Positions 6,933 through 13,203 of a stretch of DNA of 23,904 bases are shown here, piece by piece (position 1 is the first letter of the stretch; each line of letters starts with the position of its first letter). The notes beneath the pieces are model-generated. The model ran no database searches, was not told the origin of the DNA, and saw only the letters and a list, made by a program, of their open reading frames with translations. This stretch comes from a virus: positions 1 to 23,904 of the IMG/VR virus record IMGVR_UViG_3300030106_003602, one strand, 5' to 3'. The position numbers were made by a program, and so were the translations under genes.

Positions 6933-7502
6933 GTAATTAAAAGAGATAGAGACTCTATTTTCTTTTGAGTTATTAACATCTACAGAATGTCTTAGCCAAG
7001 ACGGAAATAAAACTAAAAAACCATCTTTAGGACTAACGTGCCATGCAGAAGAATTATATCTATCATAAGAATTAACATGTGTTCTTGGTAAATAGCTGCT
7101 CATCAAATCACCTATTGGATTTTCAAATATTAAATCTCCTGAGTCTTTAGGTGTTGATACATAATAAACTCCTGAGATGATAGCTTGAGGATGCATGTGA
7201 GATTTATTACTACAACCAGGTTTATTCACATTAACCCATAGGTTTGACATTTTAATATCTTTTTTAATTCTTAAAGAAGAAGAAAAAACTCGCATAGGTG
7301 TTTCTAAACTTTTGGTAAACTCATTTATAATCTTATCAGGTTTATCTAGTAGATTAGGACTTTGATATCCACCCGCATTAGATTTAATCACCGAAACTTT
7401 TTTCTTAGATAAACTTAAACACAACTTCTTGAGTCGTTTAAGATCATTAGGAACTTTAGTGTTTAAAGTTGGGACGGTGAATAATTCTGCTATCTGTATC
7501 AC
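6924..7502 (-). CDS. Putative 2OG-Fe(II) oxygenase, HxH family (2OG-FeII_Oxy_5-like)
   Basis: A 192-aa protein that matches the widespread phage/cyanobacterial family of putative 2OG oxygenases: LWVNVNKPGCSNKSHMH, then ISGVYYVSTP, DLIFENP, and LVLFPSWLRHSVDVN with NRVSISFN. Predicted metal ligands are H102, H104 and H172, with R183 for 2OG. It begins with GTG at 7502-7500: an in-frame TAA lies directly upstream, AGAGG sits 6 bases before the GTG, and the next Met is residue 70, too late for the domain. It is the last gene of the right-hand leftward unit. Its 3' end overlaps the convergent neighbour by 9 bases. Biochemical function is uncharacterised in the family as far as I know. Confidence 0.87.
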   Translation of the reverse strand: MIQIAELFTVPTLNTKVPNDLKRLKKLCLSLSKKKVSVIKSNAGGYQSPNLLDKPDKIINEFTKSLETPMRVFSSSLRIKKDIKMSNLWVNVNKPGCSNKSHMHPQAIISGVYYVSTPKDSGDLIFENPIGDLMSSYLPRTHVNSYDRYNSSAWHVSPKDGFLVLFPSWLRHSVDVNNSKENRVSISFNYSF

Positions 7503-7508
7503 TTACTG

Positions 7509-7513
7509 CCTCT
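7509..7513 (-). promoter_or_regulatory. Shine-Dalgarno deciding the GTG start
   Basis: AGAGG on the minus strand, 6 bases before the GTG at 7502, with an in-frame TAA between them. This makes GTG the only start that keeps the full oxygenase domain. Confidence 0.6.
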
Positions 7514-7539
7514 ATTCAATTCTGTCATTGGAAAGTACA

Positions 7540-8052
7540 TTAATAATAATTTAAATTGATAACCATTCTTCTATCTGAATTAGTTTGAGATACAGCTCTG
7601 TGTTTAATAGCTGAATCAAACATAACAATATGATTTGATTTTGACTGAACCATTTTTCTTTGTTTTCTTGACGCGCTATATTTATAGCTGCGTTGAAACT
7701 CTGTATATCCATTATTAGAATTTACATAAAATATGGCAGTCTTATGTTGTAGCTTAGGATCATTGTATTGATCAACATGCCAAGATGATTTTATTTCTTT
7801 ACCCTTGTTAATCGTAAGGTTAGCCCTAATATTTATTATCGCTATAGGTTTTAAATACTCCACTATAGGAGCTACCAAATTAAAGTAATCCGACTGTATA
7901 TTATGACTCCAATAAAAAGGATGATAAAAATAAGAACTGTCTTTCACACTAGCTTGATGTGGGTGATAGAACCACGGAAACTTTTCAGACATCATTGTGT
8001 CATGTAATGTTTGAAGATCTCCTAATTTTAATACTGCTTCTTTTACAATCAT
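7540..8052 (-). CDS. 2OG-Fe(II) oxygenase with NNGYT signature
   Basis: A 170-aa protein with H92-V-D94 (SSWHVDQYND), FYVNSNNGYTEF at 108-119, MFDSAIKHRAVSQ with H151, and RRMVINLNYY with R162 (R161 alternative). The NNGYT strand takes the place of the common GGxL strand before the distal His. The order K-T-A-x-x-Y-V/I-N-x-N-N-G-Y-T, then N-x-I-x-x-F-x-S-x-x-x-H, then R-x-x-x-N-x-N-Y is shared with the C-terminal half of the fusion protein at 4981-5868, so the two are paralogues or recent relatives. Here the DUF6817-like domain is absent. The start overlaps the upstream stop by four bases (ATGA at 8049-8052). A 37-base gap separates it from the next gene. Substrate unknown. Confidence 0.87.
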   Translation of the reverse strand: MIVKEAVLKLGDLQTLHDTMMSEKFPWFYHPHQASVKDSSYFYHPFYWSHNIQSDYFNLVAPIVEYLKPIAIINIRANLTINKGKEIKSSWHVDQYNDPKLQHKTAIFYVNSNNGYTEFQRSYKYSASRKQRKMVQSKSNHIVMFDSAIKHRAVSQTNSDRRMVINLNYY

Positions 8053-8588
8053 AAAAACCTACTCCATGAAACAACCATTCTTTTACTAAAAGAGTGTGCA
8101 GCGTGAGGTGTTCCTTTAGGTATATAAATAGCACCACCTTCTGATACTTCGTATACTTTTTGTAAACTAGGAAAAGAATAATATGCAGATCCGCATAAAC
8201 CTATGATACAAACATCCTCATTATCTGAGTGAGGATTACCCATGCTACTTTTAAACGATGTAAAAATATCAGGTCTAAAATTTTTATCATCTAAATTTTT
8301 GCCAAACACATTAGCAAGCTGTTCGTGTAAAGAACTAATTTTAGGATGCCTTCTTACATCGAAAGTTTCAAAGACGTGAGAAAACACATCAGCATGATTT
8401 ACACCAACATCAGGATTATGTTTTATCTCTGATCTAAAGTGAGACAAATCTAAAAGCTGAAATAAATCCTCAAAATAGAAGGGCGATTTGTAGTCGACAA
8501 TATTTTGAAAATGGACTATATCTCTTGGTAGAGGCGTCGTATTGAAGAATTTAATAAACTCTGATTTTAGGGTATTTTTTTCTTTCAT
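8049..8588 (-). CDS. Cupin-type Fe(II) oxygenase-like protein
   Basis: A 179-aa protein whose C-terminal 70 residues form a cupin/JmjC-like beta barrel: H120-S-D122 in MGNPHSDNEDVCIIGLCGSAYY, GGAIYIPKGTPHAAHSF at 151-167 with H162 (H165 alternative), and the ending KRMVVSWSRFL with R170. The PKGTPHAAHSF block is the classic second cupin motif, so this member is nearer to cupin_8/JmjC-like hydroxylases than to the P4H-like neighbours. The N-terminal 110 residues (PLPRDIVHFQNIVDYKSPFYFEDL in part) resemble the helical lead-in of such proteins, but I cannot name a family. It is the first gene of the leftward unit, with a promoter candidate 12 bases upstream. Whether it uses 2OG is less sure than for the others. 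Confidence 0.72.
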   Translation of the reverse strand: MKEKNTLKSEFIKFFNTTPLPRDIVHFQNIVDYKSPFYFEDLFQLLDLSHFRSEIKHNPDVGVNHADVFSHVFETFDVRRHPKISSLHEQLANVFGKNLDDKNFRPDIFTSFKSSMGNPHSDNEDVCIIGLCGSAYYSFPSLQKVYEVSEGGAIYIPKGTPHAAHSFSKRMVVSWSRFL

Positions 8589-8599
8589 ATTTAATGTGT

Positions 8600-8627
8600 A
8601 CTATACTAATTATTAATATATAATCAA
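8600..8627 (-). promoter_or_regulatory. Candidate sigma70-like promoter for the right leftward unit
   Basis: On the minus strand TTGATT (8627-8622) and TATAGT (8605-8600) are spaced by 16 bases, giving a start near 8593 and a leader of only about 5 bases before the ATG at 8588. No Shine-Dalgarno is seen, so the first mRNA could be almost leaderless. The region is very AT-rich, so a chance match is possible. A TATAAT at 8619-8624 on the plus strand lacks a partner -35 box. Confidence 0.4.
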
Positions 8628-8630
8628 GTT

Positions 8631-10583
8631 ATGGCTTTAAAAAAGGTAAAATTTCAACCAGGTTTTGATAAGCAAGGGACTCCTGCCGCATCTCCAGGTA
8701 AATGGATAGACGGAGACTTTGTTAGATTTAGATATGGAATACCTGAAAAGATCGGAGGATGGCAACAAATAACCAATGATCAAAATACATTACCAGGTGT
8801 AGCAAGAGCTCAACACACATGGACATCTTTAGCCGGAGAAAAGTATGCAGCGATTGGAACTTCTCAAGGTTTGTTTTTATATTACGGAGGTGCATTCTAT
8901 GACATTTCGCCTTTAGATGCTGCTCTATCTGGCACCGGTACGTTTACAACTTCAGCTGCAGCTGGGGCCACAGTAACAATTAATTTTACAGGTCATGGAT
9001 TAGAACCAGGTCGATATATTGTTTTAAGTTCTGTATCCATAGGGGCCAACACAACTTTAACAGCAGACGATTTTACTGCTCACCCTTTTGAAGTTTTAAC
9101 TACTGCCACTAATTCTTTTACCATCAGTTTAACTAATCCTGCTGCCGGTGTTACAACAACAGAGAACAACGTTACAGGAATGAGCGCTGGTGGATCTGTA
9201 ACCGTTACCCCATACACTGAAGTGGGACCTACAACTCAAACTACAGGTTATGGTTGGGGCACATACTTATGGGGCAATGGCACATGGGGAACAGAACGAG
9301 CAACTTCTAACGTTATTCTTGAGCCAGGTAATTGGTCTCTTGATAACTTTGGAGAAATATTAGTAGCGACAATTGCTAACGGTAAATCTTTTACTTGGGA
9401 TGCAGGAGCAACTAATCCTAGAACTATAAGAGCTGCTGTGATGAGCGGAGCGCCAACAGCCTCTAGACTAACCATTGTTTCTGAAACAGACAGACACTTA
9501 TTTCACTTAGGAACCGAGACAACAATCGGTAACTCATCAACACAAGACCCTATGTTTATTAGATTCTCAGATCAAGAATCTACGTCTGTATATGCACCTA
9601 CAGCTACAAACACCGCTGGAACTTTTCAATTAGATAAAGGCAACAAGATCGTAGCTGCTGTTCAAGGTAAAGATTATATTTTAATATTAACCGATCAAGC
9701 TGCTTATATCGCTCAGTTTGTTGGACCTCCATTTACTTTTAGTATTAGACAAGTTGGAACCAATTGTGGTTGTCTCGGACAACACGCAGTTGCCTTTGCG
9801 CAAGGTGCTGTTTATTGGATGGGTCTTTCAGGCGGATTCTTTCAATACGATGGTACGGTAAAACAATTACCATGTTTAGTAGAAGACTTTGTATTTACTA
9901 CAGGTGATGGAAATTTAGGTTTAAACTTTAATGCGAGTGAAATTGTTTACGCAGGACATAATAGTTTATACACAGAAGTAAATTGGTTTTATCCAAAATC
10001 AGGATCTACACAAATTGATCGAGTGGTTACTTATAATTATGGAGAAGCGAGTTGGTATACCGGATCACTAGACAGAACCACTTATCAAGATGCGGATGTT
10101 TATAGTGCACCTTACGCTACCGATTACATTCCAAAAGGATCTACGGATTCTAACAGTCCTTCGGACGTGCCGTTGTTCCCTATATCAGGAATTACCAACA
10201 CTTATGGGTCAACGGTCTATTATGCTCATGATGTAAATGTAGATCAAGTTAATAGCACCGGTACGAGTGCCATAGCTGCGTTTATCCGATCATCTGATTT
10301 TGATATTGATGATGGTGAGTTTTTAATGTCGATGAGAAGATTTATTCCTGATTACAAACAAATAGTTGGTAACTCTTTAATATCATTATTTATTAGTGAC
10401 TTCCCGTCACAACAACAGTCAGTGTCTCCACTAGGACCATTTACTGTTACAAGCACGACAACTAAAATAGACACAAGAGCAAGAGGCAGATTGCTAAGTG
10501 TAAAAATAGAAAACGAATCAGTTGGTGAGACTTGGCGATATGGATCTCTAAGACTTGATGCACAACCCGATGGAAGGAGATAA
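8631..10583 (+). CDS. Tail/head-completion structural protein, P22 gp10-like
   Basis: A 650-aa protein starting MALKKVKFQPGFDKQGT, with WIDGDFVRFRYGIPEKIGGW at residues about 25-44 and ending RYGSLRLDAQPDGRR. These ends are typical of a large structural protein that is widespread in marine podovirus-like genomes. It resembles phage stabilisation proteins of the P22 gp10 type, which plug the portal-tail junction (assignment from pattern memory). Residues 100-205 are Thr/Ser/Gly-rich and may be an inserted Ig-like domain. The rest is beta-rich with repeated Trp-Gly segments (GYGWGTYLWGNGTWGTE), consistent with a propeller. It resumes the rightward virion gene order after the oxygenase island. 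The small gene downstream starts 2 bases after its stop, with an AAGGAG ribosome site inside its last codons. Confidence 0.6.
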   Translation: MALKKVKFQPGFDKQGTPAASPGKWIDGDFVRFRYGIPEKIGGWQQITNDQNTLPGVARAQHTWTSLAGEKYAAIGTSQGLFLYYGGAFYDISPLDAALSGTGTFTTSAAAGATVTINFTGHGLEPGRYIVLSSVSIGANTTLTADDFTAHPFEVLTTATNSFTISLTNPAAGVTTTENNVTGMSAGGSVTVTPYTEVGPTTQTTGYGWGTYLWGNGTWGTERATSNVILEPGNWSLDNFGEILVATIANGKSFTWDAGATNPRTIRAAVMSGAPTASRLTIVSETDRHLFHLGTETTIGNSSTQDPMFIRFSDQESTSVYAPTATNTAGTFQLDKGNKIVAAVQGKDYILILTDQAAYIAQFVGPPFTFSIRQVGTNCGCLGQHAVAFAQGAVYWMGLSGGFFQYDGTVKQLPCLVEDFVFTTGDGNLGLNFNASEIVYAGHNSLYTEVNWFYPKSGSTQIDRVVTYNYGEASWYTGSLDRTTYQDADVYSAPYATDYIPKGSTDSNSPSDVPLFPISGITNTYGSTVYYAHDVNVDQVNSTGTSAIAAFIRSSDFDIDDGEFLMSMRRFIPDYKQIVGNSLISLFISDFPSQQQSVSPLGPFTVTSTTTKIDTRARGRLLSVKIENESVGETWRYGSLRLDAQPDGRR

Positions 10584-10585
10584 CT

Positions 10586-10720
10586 ATGCCATTAACACCT
10601 AAAGGTAAAAAAATTATGAAGTCTATGAAAAAACAATATGGTAAGAAAAAAGGTGAACAAGTTTTTTATGCTTCAAAAAATAAAGGTAAAATTAAAAGAG
10701 TAGATAAGAAGAAAGCATAA
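10586..10720 (+). CDS. Small lysine-rich phage protein (44 aa)
   Basis: ATG at 10586, TAA at 10718-10720. The 44-residue product MPLTPKGKKIMKSMKKQYGK... is about 40 % Lys and ends with KNKGKIKRVDKKKA. A near-identical short protein is a common neighbour of virion genes in marine phage genomes, and I recognise the KGKKIMKSMKKQYGKKKGE pattern. The charge suggests nucleic-acid or virion-interior binding, but no function is known to me. AAGGAG lies 6 bases before the start (10574-10579). The next gene starts on the last base of its stop (TAATG). Confidence 0.8.
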   Translation: MPLTPKGKKIMKSMKKQYGKKKGEQVFYASKNKGKIKRVDKKKA

Positions 10721-10884
10721 TGCCTAAAATCACAGCTTACATTCCTGAACCTGCAGAGGATTATAATCCACAGAATCAAAGACAGATTGTACAGTCCTTG
10801 ACAACAATCAAACAACAGCTTAATACTACATTTCTAAAAGAACAAAAAGAAGAACTAGAAAGGTTTAATTTTTTTAATGGCTAA
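10720..10884 (+). CDS. Small hypothetical protein (54 aa)
   Basis: Starts at 10720 in a TAATG overlap with the lysine-rich gene, ends TAA at 10882-10884. The product begins MPKITAYIPEPAEDYNPQNQ and continues as an amphipathic Gln/Lys/Glu helix (residues 20-48) that is likely a coiled coil. It ends FNFFNG. It resembles short virion-associated proteins of marine phages, but I cannot name it. The following gene starts 8 bases before its stop, which supports translation of both. Confidence 0.65.
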   Translation: MPKITAYIPEPAEDYNPQNQRQIVQSLTTIKQQLNTTFLKEQKEELERFNFFNG

Positions 10885-11212
10885 TATTTATTTAAATGCA
10901 AAAGCCGATTTAACAACTACAGATCTAACTACTCTGTATACGTGTCCGTCTAATTCTAGGGCTATTGTAAAATCTTTATTAGTAACAGAAGACGCTAACT
11001 CTGGAACAGAGATCAACGTTACATTAGTTAACGCTGCTTCAGCTATATTTAATATTGCAAAAGATAAAACTATATCAGCTAAAGCTACAGAACAGATTTT
11101 AACTGAACCATTAATTATGATGGAAGGCGAATCTTTAAAGGTTCAAGCAACTCAAGCTAATGAGTTATTTGCCATAGCATCAATTTTAGAAATGAATAGG
11201 GATGACAACTAG
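10877..11212 (+). CDS. Small beta-rich virion protein
   Basis: A 111-aa protein (MANIYLNAKADLTTTDLTTLYTCPSNSRAIVKSLLV) with alternating hydrophobic and polar strands and the ending LFAIASILEMNRDDN. Short proteins with this opening, in which a LTT.LYT.P.NS.AIV pattern follows the first strand, are common in marine phages near tail genes and are probably beta-sandwich decoration, tail or head-tail components. No enzyme motif, no membrane helix. It starts inside the end of the preceding gene and overlaps the next by 11 bases, so these small genes form one tightly coupled set with the gp10-like gene. Confidence 0.65.
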   Translation: MANIYLNAKADLTTTDLTTLYTCPSNSRAIVKSLLVTEDANSGTEINVTLVNAASAIFNIAKDKTISAKATEQILTEPLIMMEGESLKVQATQANELFAIASILEMNRDDN

Positions 11213-11384
11213 AATAAAATGTGAAACTGTTTATACTTGGCGTAACAAGAAAACAGGAGAAGTTTTTAAAGAAGAGAAAGAAGGACCCGATATTGTAAAA
11301 GACTGTACAGTAAAGGTAGATCCAAAAGGATTAGAAATAATACAGAAAGTAATGCAACAACAGAATGATAAATCAAAAGCCTAA
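11202..11384 (+). CDS. Small hypothetical protein (60 aa)
   Basis: A 60-aa charged protein (MTTRIKCETVYTWRNKKTGE) with a short beta hairpin followed by a likely C-terminal helix (GLEIIQKVMQQQNDKSKA). It overlaps the preceding gene by 11 bases and the following glycosyltransferase by 20 bases. I do not recognise a family. Its position suggests that it is translated with its neighbours. Overlap at both ends and ordinary codon use argue that it is real. Confidence 0.55.
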   Translation: MTTRIKCETVYTWRNKKTGEVFKEEKEGPDIVKDCTVKVDPKGLEIIQKVMQQQNDKSKA

Positions 11385-12297
11385 AGGTGGAACTGAATTA
11401 CAATTAGAATATCTATCTAACTATGTTGATAAAGAACTATTAGATAAAGTGCAGATAACAACCTCTGTGCCTGAAAAAATTCCACTACATCCAACTAAAC
11501 CGAATGTATTATGGCAAAAGAATTCTTGGGATCAACCAAACATTTTCCCCTGGTTCAATGATTCCAAGAATACCACTAAATATGATATGTACGTATTTAA
11601 TTCACATTGGAACTTAGAACAATTTCGTAAAAAATTTAAAATGCCTTTAGATAGATGTACTGTAATTAAAAATGGTATTGATAACATACCTGTAAGAAAA
11701 CCATATCAACAAGGTGAACCTATAAAACTTATACATCATTGCACACCATGGCGAGGGTTGTCCGTATTACTTGGTGCTATGCAGCTTGTAAAGAGCAACG
11801 TAACTTTAGATGTGTATTCAAGCTGTGAAGTATACGGAAAAGATTTTGCAGAAAAGAATGATCCACAATATCAAGGTCTATACGATCAAGCTAGAAAATT
11901 AAAAAACGTAAATTACATAGGATATAAACCTAACAGTTATATTAAAGAACATTTAAAAGATTATCATATGTTTGTGTATCCAAGTATATGGGAAGAGACT
12001 TCATGTATCTCGGCTATTGAATCAATGGCTGCGGGTCTTTACTGTATGCTCACGGACCTCGGAGCTCTCTATGAAACTTGTGCCGAGTACGCTTTATATA
12101 TTCCTTATGATAATAATTATCGAGCTTTGTCTCAAAAATTTGCTTACGCTATCGATGCGGTTGTGCCTACGTTGTCCGATCCTTCTTTACACGAACATTT
12201 AATGTTACAATCAGAATACGCAAGAAAGTATTATGGTTGGTCTAAGCAAGCTCTCAACTGGAAACGAACATTGGAAGGATTAATAAATGCAAAATAA
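11365..12297 (+). CDS. GT-B glycosyltransferase (GT4-like)
   Basis: A 310-aa protein with the layout of retaining GT-B glycosyltransferases. GGTELQLEYL at 8-17 is the N-terminal sugar/nucleotide loop, KYDMYVFNSHW at 72-82 and VIKNGID at 100-106 are usual landmarks of the first domain, and HHCTPWRGL at 124-132 opens the second domain. EETSCISAIESMAAG at 210-224 is the E-x7-E nucleotide-sugar motif (E211 and E219). It is shorter than typical bacterial GT4 enzymes, missing much of the N-terminal domain. Likely role: transfer of a sugar to a virion, host-surface or nucleic-acid target; the acceptor is unknown. It starts inside the preceding gene and its own end overlaps the next glycosyltransferase by 11 bases, so the pair is probably co-translated. 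Confidence 0.82.
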   Translation: MINQKPKGGTELQLEYLSNYVDKELLDKVQITTSVPEKIPLHPTKPNVLWQKNSWDQPNIFPWFNDSKNTTKYDMYVFNSHWNLEQFRKKFKMPLDRCTVIKNGIDNIPVRKPYQQGEPIKLIHHCTPWRGLSVLLGAMQLVKSNVTLDVYSSCEVYGKDFAEKNDPQYQGLYDQARKLKNVNYIGYKPNSYIKEHLKDYHMFVYPSIWEETSCISAIESMAAGLYCMLTDLGALYETCAEYALYIPYDNNYRALSQKFAYAIDAVVPTLSDPSLHEHLMLQSEYARKYYGWSKQALNWKRTLEGLINAK

Positions 12298-13150
12298 CGA
12301 ACCGATATGGTTTGGTGAAGGTGTTGAAACAATAGACCTAACCAATAAACCAACTATGGTAAACCCTAAATATAAAATTATGGTGTGTACACCGATGCAC
12401 AGTGGAGCAAGTATTCACTATGTTCAGTCTATGCTTAAATTTCAACAAGCCTGCATTATGAAAAATATTGTTGTTAGTTTTACTTTACTTAAATCTTCAC
12501 TTGTTCAACAAGGTAGAAACTTATGTGTAGCTGATTTTATAAACCATAAAGATAATTATACTCATCTTTTGTTTATAGACTCCGATATTGATTTCCAACA
12601 TAAAACTATATTTACTATGTTAGAAAAAGATAAAGATATTATAGCATGTCCTTACCCTATGAAGTTTTTAGATTGGGATAAGATGTTTAGAAAGCTTCAA
12701 AAACATGGAGCTAAAAATCCGGACCATATGTCTAAGTTAGGTTTTACTTTTCCTATAAAAATGAAAGATCCTAAAAAATTTAATGTAGAAGAAGGGTTAG
12801 TAGAAGTTACTCATGCTCCTACAGGATGTATGTTAATTAAAAGAAGTGTTATAGAAAAGATGATAAAGGCTCACCCCGAGTTAGAGATCTATCAACCCAC
12901 TTTTATCAACGGTAAAGAAACTAAAAAGCCTAATATGTATAACTTATTTGAGTGTTTGCATGACCCTAAAACTAAAAGATACTTTGGTGAAGACTTCGGT
13001 TTCTGTCAAAGATGGCTAGAAATGGGCGGTAAAACTTATCTTTATGTCTTAGACTACATTACTCATGTAGGAGATCATCAATATTGTGGTCGTTTTTGGG
13101 ATGAACTAACCGATCTTAAAACAGTTGACCCTGTTAAAAAAATCAAATAA
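12287..13150 (+). CDS. GT-A glycosyltransferase (GT2-like)
   Basis: A 287-aa protein with a GT-A fold: YKIMVCTPMHSG at 29-40 is the first nucleotide-binding strand, and THLLFIDSDIDF at 92-103 contains the D98-S-D100 metal-binding DxD. HAPTGCMLIKRSVIE at 176-190 and FGEDFGFCQRWLEMG at 233-247 carry the acceptor loop and the likely catalytic E235/D236, with H260/H264 near the end. The layout resembles inverting family 2 type enzymes found in phages and viruses. No membrane segment is seen, so it acts in the cytosol. It is paired with the GT-B gene, which suggests two consecutive sugar additions. Acceptor unknown. Confidence 0.8.
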   Translation: MQNNEPIWFGEGVETIDLTNKPTMVNPKYKIMVCTPMHSGASIHYVQSMLKFQQACIMKNIVVSFTLLKSSLVQQGRNLCVADFINHKDNYTHLLFIDSDIDFQHKTIFTMLEKDKDIIACPYPMKFLDWDKMFRKLQKHGAKNPDHMSKLGFTFPIKMKDPKKFNVEEGLVEVTHAPTGCMLIKRSVIEKMIKAHPELEIYQPTFINGKETKKPNMYNLFECLHDPKTKRYFGEDFGFCQRWLEMGGKTYLYVLDYITHVGDHQYCGRFWDELTDLKTVDPVKKIK

Positions 13151-13203
13151 AGTCATATATTACAGGATTCTGCGCCTGCCTAACAATAAATTTAACGGAA
13201 ATT

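Larger units (their letters stand above)
1925..8588. other. Oxygenase island: ten predicted Fe/2OG-type oxygenases plus one unknown gene
   Basis: Eleven adjacent genes in three alternating-direction units (minus 1925-3586, plus 3621-6932, minus 6924-8588). Ten show an HxD or HxH plus distal His arrangement of mononuclear iron oxygenases, and most also have a downstream Arg of 2OG enzymes. The island interrupts an otherwise rightward virion gene module, between an adhesin gene set and a gp10-like structural gene. Each unit has overlapping genes, and the two outer leftward units have candidate promoters. See the individual entries. Confidence 0.85.

Noticed and set aside
13151-13203. Promoter, terminator or tRNA in the 53-base gap before the 694-aa gene
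   Set aside because: No convincing -35/-10 pair, hairpin or tRNA arm; too short for a tRNA gene.
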